A DNA stretch of 25,068 bases from Porphyromonadaceae bacterium UBA3327 (GTDB lineage: Bacteria; Bacteroidota; Bacteroidia; Bacteroidales; Muribaculaceae): assembly GCA_002361155.1 (NCBI GenBank), contig DERZ01000033.1, forward strand, positions 8,883 to 33,950, written 5' to 3'. The notes below the pieces were generated by a model, which saw nothing but the letters and a program-made list of their open reading frames with translations, made no database searches and was not told the origin of the DNA. The translations under genes were made by a program, and so were the position numbers. Position 1 is the first letter of the stretch. Every line of letters begins with the position of its first letter. Shown piece after piece: positions 15,506-23,590 of the stretch.

Positions 15506-16987
15506 ATGGCAAAAGAACTTAAAAACTTCACTAAAAGATCGGATAATTATTCCCAATGGTATAACGAACTTGTAGCGAAGGCCGATCTGGCTGAGCAGAG
15601 CGCGGTACGCGGCTGCATGGTCATCAAGCCTTATGGATACGCCATCTGGGAAAAAATGCAGCGGCAACTGGATGACATGTTCAAAGCCACAGGCCACCAG
15701 AACGCCTATTTTCCTCTGCTTATTCCCAAATCATTCCTTAGCCGGGAAGCTGATCATGTGGAGGGATTCGCCAAGGAATGTGCGGTTGTGACTCACTATC
15801 GCCTCAAGAACGATCCCGAGGGAAACGGTGTGGTGGTCGATCCTGCCGCCCGTCTTGAGGAGGAACTGATCATACGTCCCACATCGGAGACAATTATCTG
15901 GAACACCTACAAAAACTGGATTCACTCTTATCGTGATCTCCCCATACTGGTAAACCAGTGGGCGAATGTGTTCCGTTGGGAGATGCGCACGAGAATGTTC
16001 CTTCGGACAGCCGAATTCCTGTGGCAGGAAGGACACACCGCACACGCCACTCGAGAGGAGGCAGAAAAAGAGTCGCGCAAGATGCTTGATGTGTATGCCG
16101 ATTTTGCCCAGAACTATATGGCGGTGCCTGTGATCAAGGGAGTGAAAACCCCGTCGGAAAGATTTGCCGGTGCGATCGACACATTCACCATCGAGGCCAT
16201 GATGCAGGACGGAAAGGCACTGCAGTCGGGTACGTCGCATTTCCTTGGACAGAATTTTGCCAAGGCGTTCGATGTGACTTTCATGAACAGGGAGAATAAG
16301 CCGGAATATGTGTGGGCTACCTCCTGGGGAGTCTCCACGCGTCTGATGGGAGCCCTCATAATGACTCACAGCGATGACAACGGACTCGTGCTCCCTCCAG
16401 CTTTGGCTCCCGTTCAGGTAGTGATTGTGCCCATATATAAGAATGAGGAAGGTCTCAAGGAAATTTCCGCCAAGGTTGAGCCGATTGTCGACGAGTTCCG
16501 CCGCCGTGGCATCAGTGTGAAATATGACGATGCCGACAATAAGCGTCCAGGATTCAAGTTCGCCGACTATGAGGTTAAGGGCGTTCCGGTACGACTCGCC
16601 ATCGGCCAGCGTGACATTGAGGAAGGCACCGTAGAGGTGATGCGCCGCGACACTCTCGAGAAGGAGACATATCCTATCGAGGGAATTGTGGATCATGTAG
16701 CCGCCGAACTCGACAATATCCAGGAACGTCTCTTTGAACGCGCTCTTGAATTCCGTAACCGCAGGACAATCATAGTGGACTCGTACGAAGAGTTCAAGGT
16801 TAAGATAGAGGATGGCGTATTTATCCTTGCCCATTGGGACGGGACTCCCGAGACCGAGGCGAAAATAAAAGAGGAGACCAAGGCTACCATCCGATGCATA
16901 CCTTTCGAAGGAGACACCACTCCCGGAGTATGCATGGTGACAGGCAAGCCTTCCGAACGCAGGGTTCTCTTTGCAAGAAGCTATTGA
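15506..16987 (+). CDS. proS: Prolyl-tRNA synthetase, short eukaryote/archaeal-like type
   Basis: 493 residues from the ATG at 15506 ([20 protein letters not shown]); upstream in-frame codons are not conserved in the family. Class II motifs visible are [10 protein letters not shown] (motif 1 region), RPTSETIIW, motif 2 [29 protein letters not shown] (residues 154-182), and motif 3 [17 protein letters not shown]. An anticodon-binding domain follows (PVQVVIVPI onward) and the enzyme ends RVLFARSY. It lacks the large editing insertion of the long bacterial ProRS. It charges tRNA-Pro in the cytoplasm. No TAnnTTTG box was found in the 70-nt gap, so it may be read from the DUF4293 promoter. Confidence 0.95.
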   Translation: MAKELKNFTKRSDNYSQWYNELVAKADLAEQSAVRGCMVIKPYGYAIWEKMQRQLDDMFKATGHQNAYFPLLIPKSFLSREADHVEGFAKECAVVTHYRLKNDPEGNGVVVDPAARLEEELIIRPTSETIIWNTYKNWIHSYRDLPILVNQWANVFRWEMRTRMFLRTAEFLWQEGHTAHATREEAEKESRKMLDVYADFAQNYMAVPVIKGVKTPSERFAGAIDTFTIEAMMQDGKALQSGTSHFLGQNFAKAFDVTFMNRENKPEYVWATSWGVSTRLMGALIMTHSDDNGLVLPPALAPVQVVIVPIYKNEEGLKEISAKVEPIVDEFRRRGISVKYDDADNKRPGFKFADYEVKGVPVRLAIGQRDIEEGTVEVMRRDTLEKETYPIEGIVDHVAAELDNIQERLFERALEFRNRRTIIVDSYEEFKVKIEDGVFILAHWDGTPETEAKIKEETKATIRCIPFEGDTTPGVCMVTGKPSERRVLFARSY

Positions 16988-17067
16988 TTTCAAAAACTGG
17001 CGATTTCCGTGGACTGAGGATTCCGGAACAGCCAACGTCAGTAATGCTTATTAATTCATGATTGGTA

Positions 17068-19254
17068 ATGACTTCAAGTTTTAAATACATAGCCTCCGGC
17101 ACTATCGGCATAGCGTCACTGGCGTCGGCTTCAGCCGCGCCGCTGACTGTGGATGACTATTGTACTCCCGCCCTTACTTCTCCAAAGGGTGTAAAGGAGA
17201 TGCGCCCGCTCGCTGACGGAACAAGTTATGCCGCCGTATCCGACGACGGCAGACGAATAGAGGTGTTCAGCTACAAGACCGGCAAGGCAATTTCCACGCT
17301 TTTCTCGCTCGATGCGGTGAAAGGAGACCTCAGGATAGATGATTTCGATGGATACGCGCTCAGCGAAAACGAGAAGAAAATTTTGCTTTGGAATAATTCG
17401 GAGCAGATCTACCGCCATTCTTTCACAGCCGAGTATTATGTGTATGATATTTTACGCTCGACACTGAAGAGAGTTTCGGCTGATGGCCCACAGCGCAATG
17501 CCACGATCTCACACGACGGTCGGATGGTGGCATATACACGCGACAACAATATCTATATCTCCAACCTCGACTATGGTACAGACAATGCTGTCACTACCGA
17601 CGGGAAGGTGAATTCCATTATCTACGGATCGCCCGACTGGGCGTACGAGGAGGAGTTCGGCATGCAGAACTCGATGTGCTGGAGCACAGATGACTCTGTT
17701 CTTGCTTTCATACGCTTCGACGAGTCAAAAGTGCCGGTCTATACTTTCGACCGCTACAAGAGCTATTGCGAGGAAAACCCGCTTTCCGACATTTATCCCG
17801 ACGCATATTCCTATAAATATCCTCTTGCTGGATATCCCAATTCCACGGTCTCTGTCCATGCATATAATGTCGACAACAGGACCACGAAGAAAATGGATCT
17901 CCCGATAGGAGAGGGGTATGTCCCGATGCTGTCGTTCGACGGCGAAGGGAAAAACCTGATGGCAATGCTCCTGAACCGGGACCAGAACCGTCTGGACCTC
18001 TATAAGGTCAACCCGGGATCGACTGTAGCCAGCCTCGTTATTACAGAAATGTCCGACGCTTGGCTTAGCCCGGAGGCATATAAAATGGTGCGCTATTCCA
18101 TAAACTCGTTCGTGATCGGAAGCGAGCGGAGCGGCTGGAGACACTTGTACGAATATGACTACAGCGGCAATCTGAAGCGCGCCATCACATCTGGAGAGTG
18201 GAACGTGACCGCATATTACGGACGCGATGCGCGGACGGGAACAGACTACATCCAGACCACCATGCGCGGAGCAGTCAACCGCAATGTCGCATCGGTCGAC
18301 AGCAAGGGCCGAATTACGGTACTTAACGATATCGACGGTACGGAGAACGCGTGGTTCAGCGGCAATTTCGATTATTATCTCCGGAAATACAGCAACGCGG
18401 TAACTCCACCGGTCTATACAATCTGCAACAGTCGGGGCAAGTCGCTCATAGATATTGAAAGCAACAGGGAATACGCAGCGAAGTATTCCTCTGTACCAAA
18501 GATGGAATTCACGACAGTGCCCAATGCCGAGGGAGAGGCGATGAACGCATGCCTGATAAAGCCGGCGGATTTCGATTCTTCCAGACGCTACCCGCTGATG
18601 ATGTACCAGTATAATGGTCCTGATTCGCAGACTGTACTTAACGAATGGAAGATGGACGGCGTCTATTACATAGCCTCGCAGGGGTATGTGGTGGCTATGG
18701 TCGACGGCAGGGGCACAGGGAACCGCTCCAGAAAATGGGCGAATGCCGTCTACCGCAATCTCGGTCATCTGGAGACGGCCGACCAGATAGCGGGAGCGCG
18801 CAACATCGCAAAACTTCCGTATATCGACGCGGAGCGCATGGCATGCTTTGGCTGGAGTTACGGCGGATATATGACCCTTATGGAACTTACGGCCGCAGAC
18901 TCTCCGTTCAAGGCCGGAGTATCGATGGCTCCAGTTACCGACTGGCGTCTGTACGACTCCATCTATACGGAAAGATATATGTCGACACCGCAGGCAAATC
19001 CTTCGGGATATGACTCTGCTTCCGCTCTCGACAGGACCGGAAATCTAAACGCTCGTCTTCTCATTATGTCGGGGACAAGCGATGACAATGTCCATTTCTA
19101 TAATACTCTCAAGTATACATCCAAATTGAATTACGAAGGAAAGATTTTCGATATGATGGCATTGGCGGGATTCGAGCACAGCCTCAGGATGTGTAACGCC
19201 CGTTCACGCCTCTACTCCAAGATTGTCGATTTTCTGGATTCCAATTTGAAGTAA
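17068..19254 (+). CDS. Dipeptidyl peptidase IV, S9 family
   Basis: 728 residues from ATG 17068 (a TTG two codons earlier is also in frame). An N-terminal export signal (about residues 5-24, ending ASASAA) is followed by a beta-propeller (about 30-480) carrying the DPP IV double-Glu motif DWAYEEEF (E194-E196), which binds the substrate amino terminus. The C-terminal alpha/beta hydrolase domain has FGWSYGGYM (S597), GTSDDNVHF (D672) and GFEHSLRM (H704) as triad. It removes X-Pro dipeptides from peptides in the periplasm, useful for proline-rich host or dietary peptides. It sits 80 nt after proS and 16 nt before the next gene, so it probably heads or belongs to an operon with that gene and miaA. 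Confidence 0.92.
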   Translation: MTSSFKYIASGTIGIASLASASAAPLTVDDYCTPALTSPKGVKEMRPLADGTSYAAVSDDGRRIEVFSYKTGKAISTLFSLDAVKGDLRIDDFDGYALSENEKKILLWNNSEQIYRHSFTAEYYVYDILRSTLKRVSADGPQRNATISHDGRMVAYTRDNNIYISNLDYGTDNAVTTDGKVNSIIYGSPDWAYEEEFGMQNSMCWSTDDSVLAFIRFDESKVPVYTFDRYKSYCEENPLSDIYPDAYSYKYPLAGYPNSTVSVHAYNVDNRTTKKMDLPIGEGYVPMLSFDGEGKNLMAMLLNRDQNRLDLYKVNPGSTVASLVITEMSDAWLSPEAYKMVRYSINSFVIGSERSGWRHLYEYDYSGNLKRAITSGEWNVTAYYGRDARTGTDYIQTTMRGAVNRNVASVDSKGRITVLNDIDGTENAWFSGNFDYYLRKYSNAVTPPVYTICNSRGKSLIDIESNREYAAKYSSVPKMEFTTVPNAEGEAMNACLIKPADFDSSRRYPLMMYQYNGPDSQTVLNEWKMDGVYYIASQGYVVAMVDGRGTGNRSRKWANAVYRNLGHLETADQIAGARNIAKLPYIDAERMACFGWSYGGYMTLMELTAADSPFKAGVSMAPVTDWRLYDSIYTERYMSTPQANPSGYDSASALDRTGNLNARLLIMSGTSDDNVHFYNTLKYTSKLNYEGKIFDMMALAGFEHSLRMCNARSRLYSKIVDFLDSNLK

Positions 19255-19270
19255 AGCGTAATATCCGGCT

Positions 19271-20641
19271 ATGAACGATCTGAACAAAATAGACAGCTCA
19301 AGGTTCTTTGCTTTCTGGAAAAACTTTTCAGTCGCGCTCCTTGTAATGATCATCACCCTTTTTCTGTCGATGGTCCTGCCGTTTTATTTTTCTCCGATCG
19401 TCTCGCTCCTCGGCGCAGCTTTCCTCTATACGCAGCTCTATAACAACAAACTCAGTAAGTCTGCTGCGTGCATGCTCTGTACTTACTCGATTTTCTTGTG
19501 TCTCATCTCATTCTCGTTTATCTCCATTCTCCTCAATGTGCTCTATATCTGGGGGTTCATAAATCTGCCGAAGGAATTCTCCTTTTTTGCCGAACCTTAT
19601 ATTCCGAGCCTTATCCTGAATCCGATCTGCTTCCTGATCATTCTTATTCTCAAGTTACGTAGCGGCAGACTGTCGATATGTGTGGATTGCCGTATTGAGC
19701 ACGGCCCCTCCATTTCCAGAGGACGGGCAGGACAGATACACTATACCGAGTCACGTCTGCAGCTTAACAATCTGCTGTGGCTGTTCGGGATCCTCACGCT
19801 CCTGACATGGTGTTATTATCTGTTCTTCTACATGGATATAAACATCAATGCCCGCGACAATTACATCTTCTTCTGGGTCAATATAATCGCTTTCGTAATA
19901 GATGAGATTTATTTTGCATCCCGCTATTACAATATGTATCTTGACCTGAAGGAGAATGGAGAGATCATAACGGAGGATGAACTTGGCGACATGACCACAA
20001 AGACCTATCTGAGGTACTATGTGGTGTGCGGCAACAGCATATATATCAATCCGAATGTTGCTGACCCATATAGGCCTGATGCCAAGATTATAGATACTCA
20101 TTTCGTTACCAAGCGCAACGTGAACGGTATCACCACGGTCGAGGTGAACGACATAATCCGGCGCATGCTCGGCATGCAGATCGGAAAACTCAGATTCTTC
20201 TACGGTAGAAAGTCTCCGGACCATGCCAATCACAGTTTGCTGAGGTATTTCTATTTCCTTCCAGGCGAGCCGGAAGATTATCCGGAGATGCGGCTGGCGG
20301 GAAAATGGATGGATTTTTCGGAACTCATGGGGCTATACAACACCAATCCCAATTCCATATCCCGGATTTTCCTGTCGGATATATCCCGGATGACTACAAT
20401 CGTGTTGACACAGAAAATTTTCAATGAGGAGGGAGTGCGTCGTATCAAGACCAAGAGTTATCGTCCTACTTATGATCTTGTGGAAATACAGAAAAAAGAT
20501 TATGATTTCCAGGATGACAAATGGATCCGGATATCTATGTTCAATTCGGATACAAAAGCCTTTTTCCTGCGGAAATGGTTCCGAAATCTGATGCGAATAA
20601 ACAAGAAGAACAGCGGAGACAAATGGCTTACCCGTCGATAG
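19271..20641 (+). CDS. Unrecognised six-helix membrane protein with C-terminal soluble domain
   Basis: 456 residues, no family recognised. Predicted membrane segments lie at about 20-40, 41-57, 66-96, 109-129, 167-188 and 197-217. Between helices 4 and 5 is a polar loop with CVDCRIEHG (C137, C140, H144), which could bind a metal. Residues 225-456 form a soluble, charged domain with many aromatic and basic residues (TYLRYYVVCGNSIYINPN, RFFYGRK) and a very basic end. It has no signal peptide. It follows the DPP IV gene by 16 nt and overlaps the miaA start by 19 nt, so it is expressed with them, but nothing in the sequence reveals its job. The coding frame is clean and codon use looks like its neighbours. 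Confidence 0.7.
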   Translation: MNDLNKIDSSRFFAFWKNFSVALLVMIITLFLSMVLPFYFSPIVSLLGAAFLYTQLYNNKLSKSAACMLCTYSIFLCLISFSFISILLNVLYIWGFINLPKEFSFFAEPYIPSLILNPICFLIILILKLRSGRLSICVDCRIEHGPSISRGRAGQIHYTESRLQLNNLLWLFGILTLLTWCYYLFFYMDININARDNYIFFWVNIIAFVIDEIYFASRYYNMYLDLKENGEIITEDELGDMTTKTYLRYYVVCGNSIYINPNVADPYRPDAKIIDTHFVTKRNVNGITTVEVNDIIRRMLGMQIGKLRFFYGRKSPDHANHSLLRYFYFLPGEPEDYPEMRLAGKWMDFSELMGLYNTNPNSISRIFLSDISRMTTIVLTQKIFNEEGVRRIKTKSYRPTYDLVEIQKKDYDFQDDKWIRISMFNSDTKAFFLRKWFRNLMRINKKNSGDKWLTRR

Positions 20642-21543
20642 CAGTTGTAGGACCTACCGCCTGCGGGAAGACGCGTCGCGCTGTAGAACTGGCTCTCTCT
20701 CTTGGGGGAGAAATAATATCGGCCGATTCACGGCAGGTGTATCGTGGAATGTCGATAGGGACAGGCAAGGATTTGTGCGAATACGGGGAAATTCCATATC
20801 ATCTTATTGATATTGCTGACGCTGGGGAGAAGTACAATCTCCATCGCTATCTGAGGGACTTCCACAAAGCCTATTCCGACGTGCTCGGCAGAGGTCTCCT
20901 TCCCGTGATATGCGGAGGAACCGGGATGTATCTTGAAAATGCCATCCGAGGAATCCGGCTTCCCGATGTGCCGGAAAACAAGGCCTTGAGGAAGGAGCTT
21001 GAGGGTAAAAACCTCGATGAACTTACTGCGATGCTTGCGTCGATGAAGGCGCTCCATAACAACACTGACACGGATACTGTGAAGAGAGCAGTCAGGGCTA
21101 TCGAAATTCAGAAATATTACGAAGATCACCCTGACGAATCGGTGCAGGCAAGCGCCGATAATGCGAGGTTTCTCGACTGCGTCGTGATAGGACTTGACAT
21201 TCCGCGGGAAGTCCGGAGGGAAAGAATCACCATGAGGCTTAGGTCGCGGCTTGAGGAGGGAATGGCTGATGAAATCAAAAGTCTGCTTGACCGCGGCATT
21301 CCGGCGGCGGATCTCATTTACTATGGACTCGAATACAAGTATGTGACATTGTATGTTACCGGCGTCCTGACATACGATGAAATGTTCACGCAGCTGGAGA
21401 CAGCTATCCATCAGTTCGCCAAACGTCAGATGACATGGTTCCGCGGCATGGAACGCCGGGGTATCCACATCCATTGGCTCCCGTACGACATTCCGGGACC
21501 GGACCTGATCCGCACCGTCCGACAGTTGATACAGGACCAATGA
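20623..21543 (+). CDS. miaA: tRNA dimethylallyltransferase
   Basis: 306 residues from the ATG at 20623; the family starts a few residues before the P-loop, so the longer in-frame extension upstream is rejected. Motifs are GPTACGKT (10-17, P-loop with Cys where Ser is usual), ADSRQVYRGMSIGTGK (D35 is the catalytic Asp position), CGGTGMYL (97-104) and QMTWFRGM near the end. It transfers a dimethylallyl group to A37 of tRNAs reading UNN codons. The substitutions in the P-loop and in the MSIGTGK segment fit the second MiaA paralogue found in many Bacteroidales. The start lies 19 nt inside the preceding gene, so translation is probably coupled. Confidence 0.92.
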   Translation: MAYPSIAVVGPTACGKTRRAVELALSLGGEIISADSRQVYRGMSIGTGKDLCEYGEIPYHLIDIADAGEKYNLHRYLRDFHKAYSDVLGRGLLPVICGGTGMYLENAIRGIRLPDVPENKALRKELEGKNLDELTAMLASMKALHNNTDTDTVKRAVRAIEIQKYYEDHPDESVQASADNARFLDCVVIGLDIPREVRRERITMRLRSRLEEGMADEIKSLLDRGIPAADLIYYGLEYKYVTLYVTGVLTYDEMFTQLETAIHQFAKRQMTWFRGMERRGIHIHWLPYDIPGPDLIRTVRQLIQDQ

Positions 21544-21595
21544 ATAATCAACCGCTTTCTCCGGGCCTCCTGAAGAATATTGGATTCCTTGTCAG

Positions 21596-21913
21596 TCAGT
21601 CTGATCGACCGGCACGTTTAGGGTTGGCGGGAAACCAGCCTTTGCGCACGCGTTCTACTTGTTCGTTTACCTCCTTGATGCTCCAGAAACAGCTGAAAGC
21701 GGTGACTCCGAGCAACGATGAGCCTATGACTGATCGCACCCATAGTGCGGCGGCAAGAAAGATTATGCCGGCTACGAGAAATATCCATTTCACCTTGACT
21801 CCGATATAGTATTCCCCTTTTATTACAAGCGGATGGAAGAGTCCGATTATCAGAAAGGTGCAGACCCCGATCAGCAGACCTGCAAGATTGTATTGTTCTA
21901 TGAATTCCGTCAT
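21596..21913 (-). CDS. DUF4491 family small membrane protein
   Basis: 105 residues. The N-terminus NLAGLLIGVCTFLIIGLFHPLVIKGEYYIG is characteristic of DUF4491 in Bacteroidetes. Three hydrophobic segments are visible (about 9-30, 42-58 and 62-80), followed by a basic, probably cytoplasmic tail. Function is unknown. It converges with miaA, 52 nt apart, and no convincing terminator was found between them. It is separated from the sigma-factor operon on the same strand by 65 nt and could in principle be read through from it. Confidence 0.78.
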   Translation of the reverse strand: MTEFIEQYNLAGLLIGVCTFLIIGLFHPLVIKGEYYIGVKVKWIFLVAGIIFLAAALWVRSVIGSSLLGVTAFSCFWSIKEVNEQVERVRKGWFPANPKRAGRSD

Positions 21914-21978
21914 GGTTCTGGATTAGGTATTATATATTTTAACGTATGACAGTGAGTCCGTATTGGATCTAGCATCAC

Positions 21979-22377
21979 TTAATCCGCTGTCGGTTCTTTG
22001 GGTTTAAGCAATGAGAGTGAAACCTCGTATGTATTTATGGCTGCCAAAACAGAGGTGCCGGCAATAACAGCCCATGCAATGATTGTGAAACTATCTGCAA
22101 AAAGATTCATGATATAACCGCCGGGCAGTGTTGACTGCCAGTCTGAAACGGCATTGCTGAGATAAGGTAAAAACAGAGAAAACACAAAGCCGACAATAAA
22201 CCCGGCAAAAGCGGCAATGGCAACGGCTTTCTTATTCCTTGACCTGACTTCGGCCGTATGTCGCTTTATTATCTCTACTGAATTTAAGTTACGTTCAAGT
22301 TTATGAATAAACTTGAAGTCGGACGAAAGTTCCGGCTCAAAGTTTGTGAACAGAGATTTTAATTTATCATCTTCCAT
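21979..22377 (-). CDS. Small two-helix membrane protein, possible anti-sigma factor
   Basis: 132 residues, family not recognised. Residues 1-49 are charged and predicted helical (MEDDKLKSLF..., then LERNLNSVEIIKRHTAEVRSRNKK); membrane helices lie at about 51-72 and 96-117 with a short periplasmic loop. The layout of a small cytoplasmic N-terminal helical region joined to membrane helices, with its gene 14 nt downstream of an ECF sigma gene, is what a membrane anti-sigma factor looks like. It lacks a FecR-type periplasmic domain and a zinc-binding HxxxCxxC motif. The anti-sigma role is inference from position and layout only. Confidence 0.65.
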   Translation of the reverse strand: MEDDKLKSLFTNFEPELSSDFKFIHKLERNLNSVEIIKRHTAEVRSRNKKAVAIAAFAGFIVGFVFSLFLPYLSNAVSDWQSTLPGGYIMNLFADSFTIIAWAVIAGTSVLAAINTYEVSLSLLKPKEPTAD

Positions 22378-22391
22378 CTTGTATTGTCAGA

Positions 22392-22871
22392 TTAATCGGT
22401 GGATAACAAGCCGCGCAAATGAATGCGGCCACGCGAGAGATGTTGTTTCACTGCATCCTGAGAGGTTTCCTGTATTTCGGCAATTTCTTTGACCGAGTAA
22501 CCTTGCATATAGAAAAGCAGGACCGAAGTTCGTTCTTTTGCAGGTATTTTATTCATAGCCTCATAAAGATTCTGATATGCAAAGGAGGAATCCGCTTTTT
22601 CATGGGCGGTAATGTCATCAGCGTCTTCATACCCGACAGTGAGCCTTTCTCCGCGCTTGTGATTGATAAACGTATTGTAGCCTATTTTGAAAACCCAGGC
22701 GTTGAACTTCTCCGGATTTGAGAATGAGTCGCAGGACAGGTATGCCTTGATATAAGATTCCTGCGCAACATCATCCGCGAGCGCGGTATCGCCGCAACAC
22801 AGAGCCACCAGAAAGCGTCTGAATGCTTTCTGAGTGGCTTCTACGCATGATATGAATTGCTCGCGAGTCAT
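22392..22871 (-). CDS. RNA polymerase ECF-type sigma factor
   Basis: 159 residues, two-domain sigma factor of minimal ECF size. Region 2 spans about 14-75, with ADDVAQESYIKAY and FNAWVFKIGYNTFINHKR matching the core-binding and -10-recognition helices. Region 4 spans about 100-155, with MNKIPAKERTSVLLFYMQGYSVKEIAEIQETSQDAVKQHLSRGR containing the helix-turn-helix that reads the -35. It lies 7 nt after a DUF6249 membrane protein gene and 14 nt before a two-helix membrane protein gene. No FecR or SusC/TonB-receptor gene is adjacent, so it is not a standard iron or glycan ECF module. An ECF-like promoter ahead of the operon suggests autoregulation. Confidence 0.93.
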   Translation of the reverse strand: MTREQFISCVEATQKAFRRFLVALCCGDTALADDVAQESYIKAYLSCDSFSNPEKFNAWVFKIGYNTFINHKRGERLTVGYEDADDITAHEKADSSFAYQNLYEAMNKIPAKERTSVLLFYMQGYSVKEIAEIQETSQDAVKQHLSRGRIHLRGLLSTD

Positions 22872-22878
22872 ATCATGT

Positions 22879-23280
22879 TTACTCGTTGATTTGTTTGCGG
22901 GTCACGAAGTAAACCACAAGGTAGCTTAGGCCGATTGCGAGCGAAGTGCCACCGAATATCAAGGGAACGGTAACCGTGTCCGCCTGGAATTCCATGCCCA
23001 TACTGCAGGCTATAATACCTATAATGCAAACCGCAATGCCGACGAACGAGAAGATACAGCCACGGAGTAAACGGAGATTGAGAATTTCCCGGGTCGTTTT
23101 TTTGGGTTTCTGAAGCGCTTCTGCCAATTTGTCAGCATCGATGTCGCAATTGGATTCGATTGCCTTTATGAGAACTTGGGAGCGCTTGTTGTCGCTGTTG
23201 ATTGAAGCCCCGAATATTATGGCTATGATTGCTACCGGAAGAACCACGCATACAAAAATGGGAACTAATATTTGTGCCAT
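22879..23280 (-). CDS. DUF6249-like three-helix membrane protein
   Basis: 133 residues with membrane segments at about 4-25, 73-95 and 103-126, and a charged cytoplasmic loop between the first two (residues 28-70) containing IKAIESNCDIDADKLAEALQKPKKT. This layout and the IDADKLAEAL loop fit DUF6249 proteins that sit next to sigma factors in Bacteroidales; the assignment is from memory of the family. It is the first gene of the sigma operon, so it may sense a membrane signal or take part in holding the sigma factor. No enzymatic motif is seen. Confidence 0.7.
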   Translation of the reverse strand: MAQILVPIFVCVVLPVAIIAIIFGASINSDNKRSQVLIKAIESNCDIDADKLAEALQKPKKTTREILNLRLLRGCIFSFVGIAVCIIGIIACSMGMEFQADTVTVPLIFGGTSLAIGLSYLVVYFVTRKQINE

Positions 23281-23312
23281 ATTCTTTAAGTTTGATAGTT
23301 AGATGTTCTTTT

Positions 23313-23322
23313 GAGACGTCTC
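23313..23322. promoter_or_regulatory. Perfect palindrome at the sigma-operon transcription start
   Basis: GAGACGTCTC is a perfect 10-bp palindrome placed directly after the -10 element of the predicted ECF promoter, that is at about +1. A dimeric regulator bound here would block initiation. As RNA it could form only a very short hairpin, so a DNA operator is the likelier reading. Confidence 0.4.
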
Positions 23323-23323
23323 G

Positions 23324-23357
23324 TATATAAGACACACTTCGAAACAAAAAGGTGACA
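23324..23357 (-). promoter_or_regulatory. ECF-like promoter of the sigma operon
   Basis: On the minus strand TGTCACC (23357-23351) is separated by exactly 17 nt from GTCTTATATAC (23333-23323). A C/T-rich -35 followed by a T-run and a GTC-containing -10 at this spacing is the usual shape of ECF sigma promoters. The predicted leader before the DUF6249 start is about 42 nt. No TAnnTTTG box is present here, so the housekeeping sigma is less likely to use it. Confidence 0.5.
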
Positions 23358-23418
23358 ATGTCCACCAAAAAAATTTTTTCAGAATAAAGGCCATATATTC
23401 AAAGCCACCACCGACCGC

Positions 23419-23455
23419 TGTAAATATAAGTGTAAATCCCGCAAAGGATTTTACA
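23419..23455. repeat. Direct and inverted repeat cluster upstream of the recombinase
   Basis: TGTAAAT occurs twice, 12 nt apart (23419-23425 and 23431-23437). The second copy opens an imperfect inverted repeat, TGTAAATCC (23431-23439) against GGATTTTACA (23446-23455), with a single-base bulge and a 6-nt centre. The size suits a binding site for a dimeric regulator or a tyrosine-recombinase core site. Confidence 0.4.
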
Positions 23456-23590
23456 AACGCCGATGTCAGAAACTTACCACTTTTTTCATCCCATAGAACA
23501 ATAGTCTAAATAGCGCGGACGGTTGTATCGCTCTTTCGGAGCATGTCACCTCGCTGTATATTATAAACGAATCAAATAAACGCAATCATA

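Larger units (their letters stand above)
23281..23590. other. 310-nt divergent intergenic region between sigma operon and recombinase
   Basis: AT-rich and without a supportable gene. It holds the ECF-like promoter and palindrome of the sigma operon (23313-23357), an imperfect inverted repeat with a nearby direct repeat (23419-23455), and an unassigned promoter region for the recombinase. A second TGTCACC, on the plus strand at 23544-23550, is followed after 17 nt by CGAATC rather than GTC, so it is not called a promoter. Confidence 0.6.

Noticed and set aside
15731..17035. Minus-strand open frame of 434 codons opposite proS
   Set aside because: It mirrors the synthetase frame, which carries all class II motifs; the antisense product has no plausible domain.
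17725..18768. Minus-strand open frame of 347 codons opposite the DPP IV gene
   Set aside because: Antisense shadow of a gene with intact catalytic triad and Glu motif.
21544..21595. Bidirectional terminator between miaA and the DUF4491 gene
   Set aside because: No stem with a following T-run could be found on either strand in the 52-nt gap.
23351..23375. GGTGACA/TGTCCACC stem with flanking A and T runs as an intrinsic terminator
   Set aside because: The stem needs a bulge, the minus-strand T-run is short and interrupted, and the same bases make a well-spaced ECF -35 element, which explains them better.
23544..23567. Second TGTCACC on the plus strand as an ECF promoter for the recombinase
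   Set aside because: The position 17 nt downstream is CGAATC and not GTC, so only one half of the motif is present.
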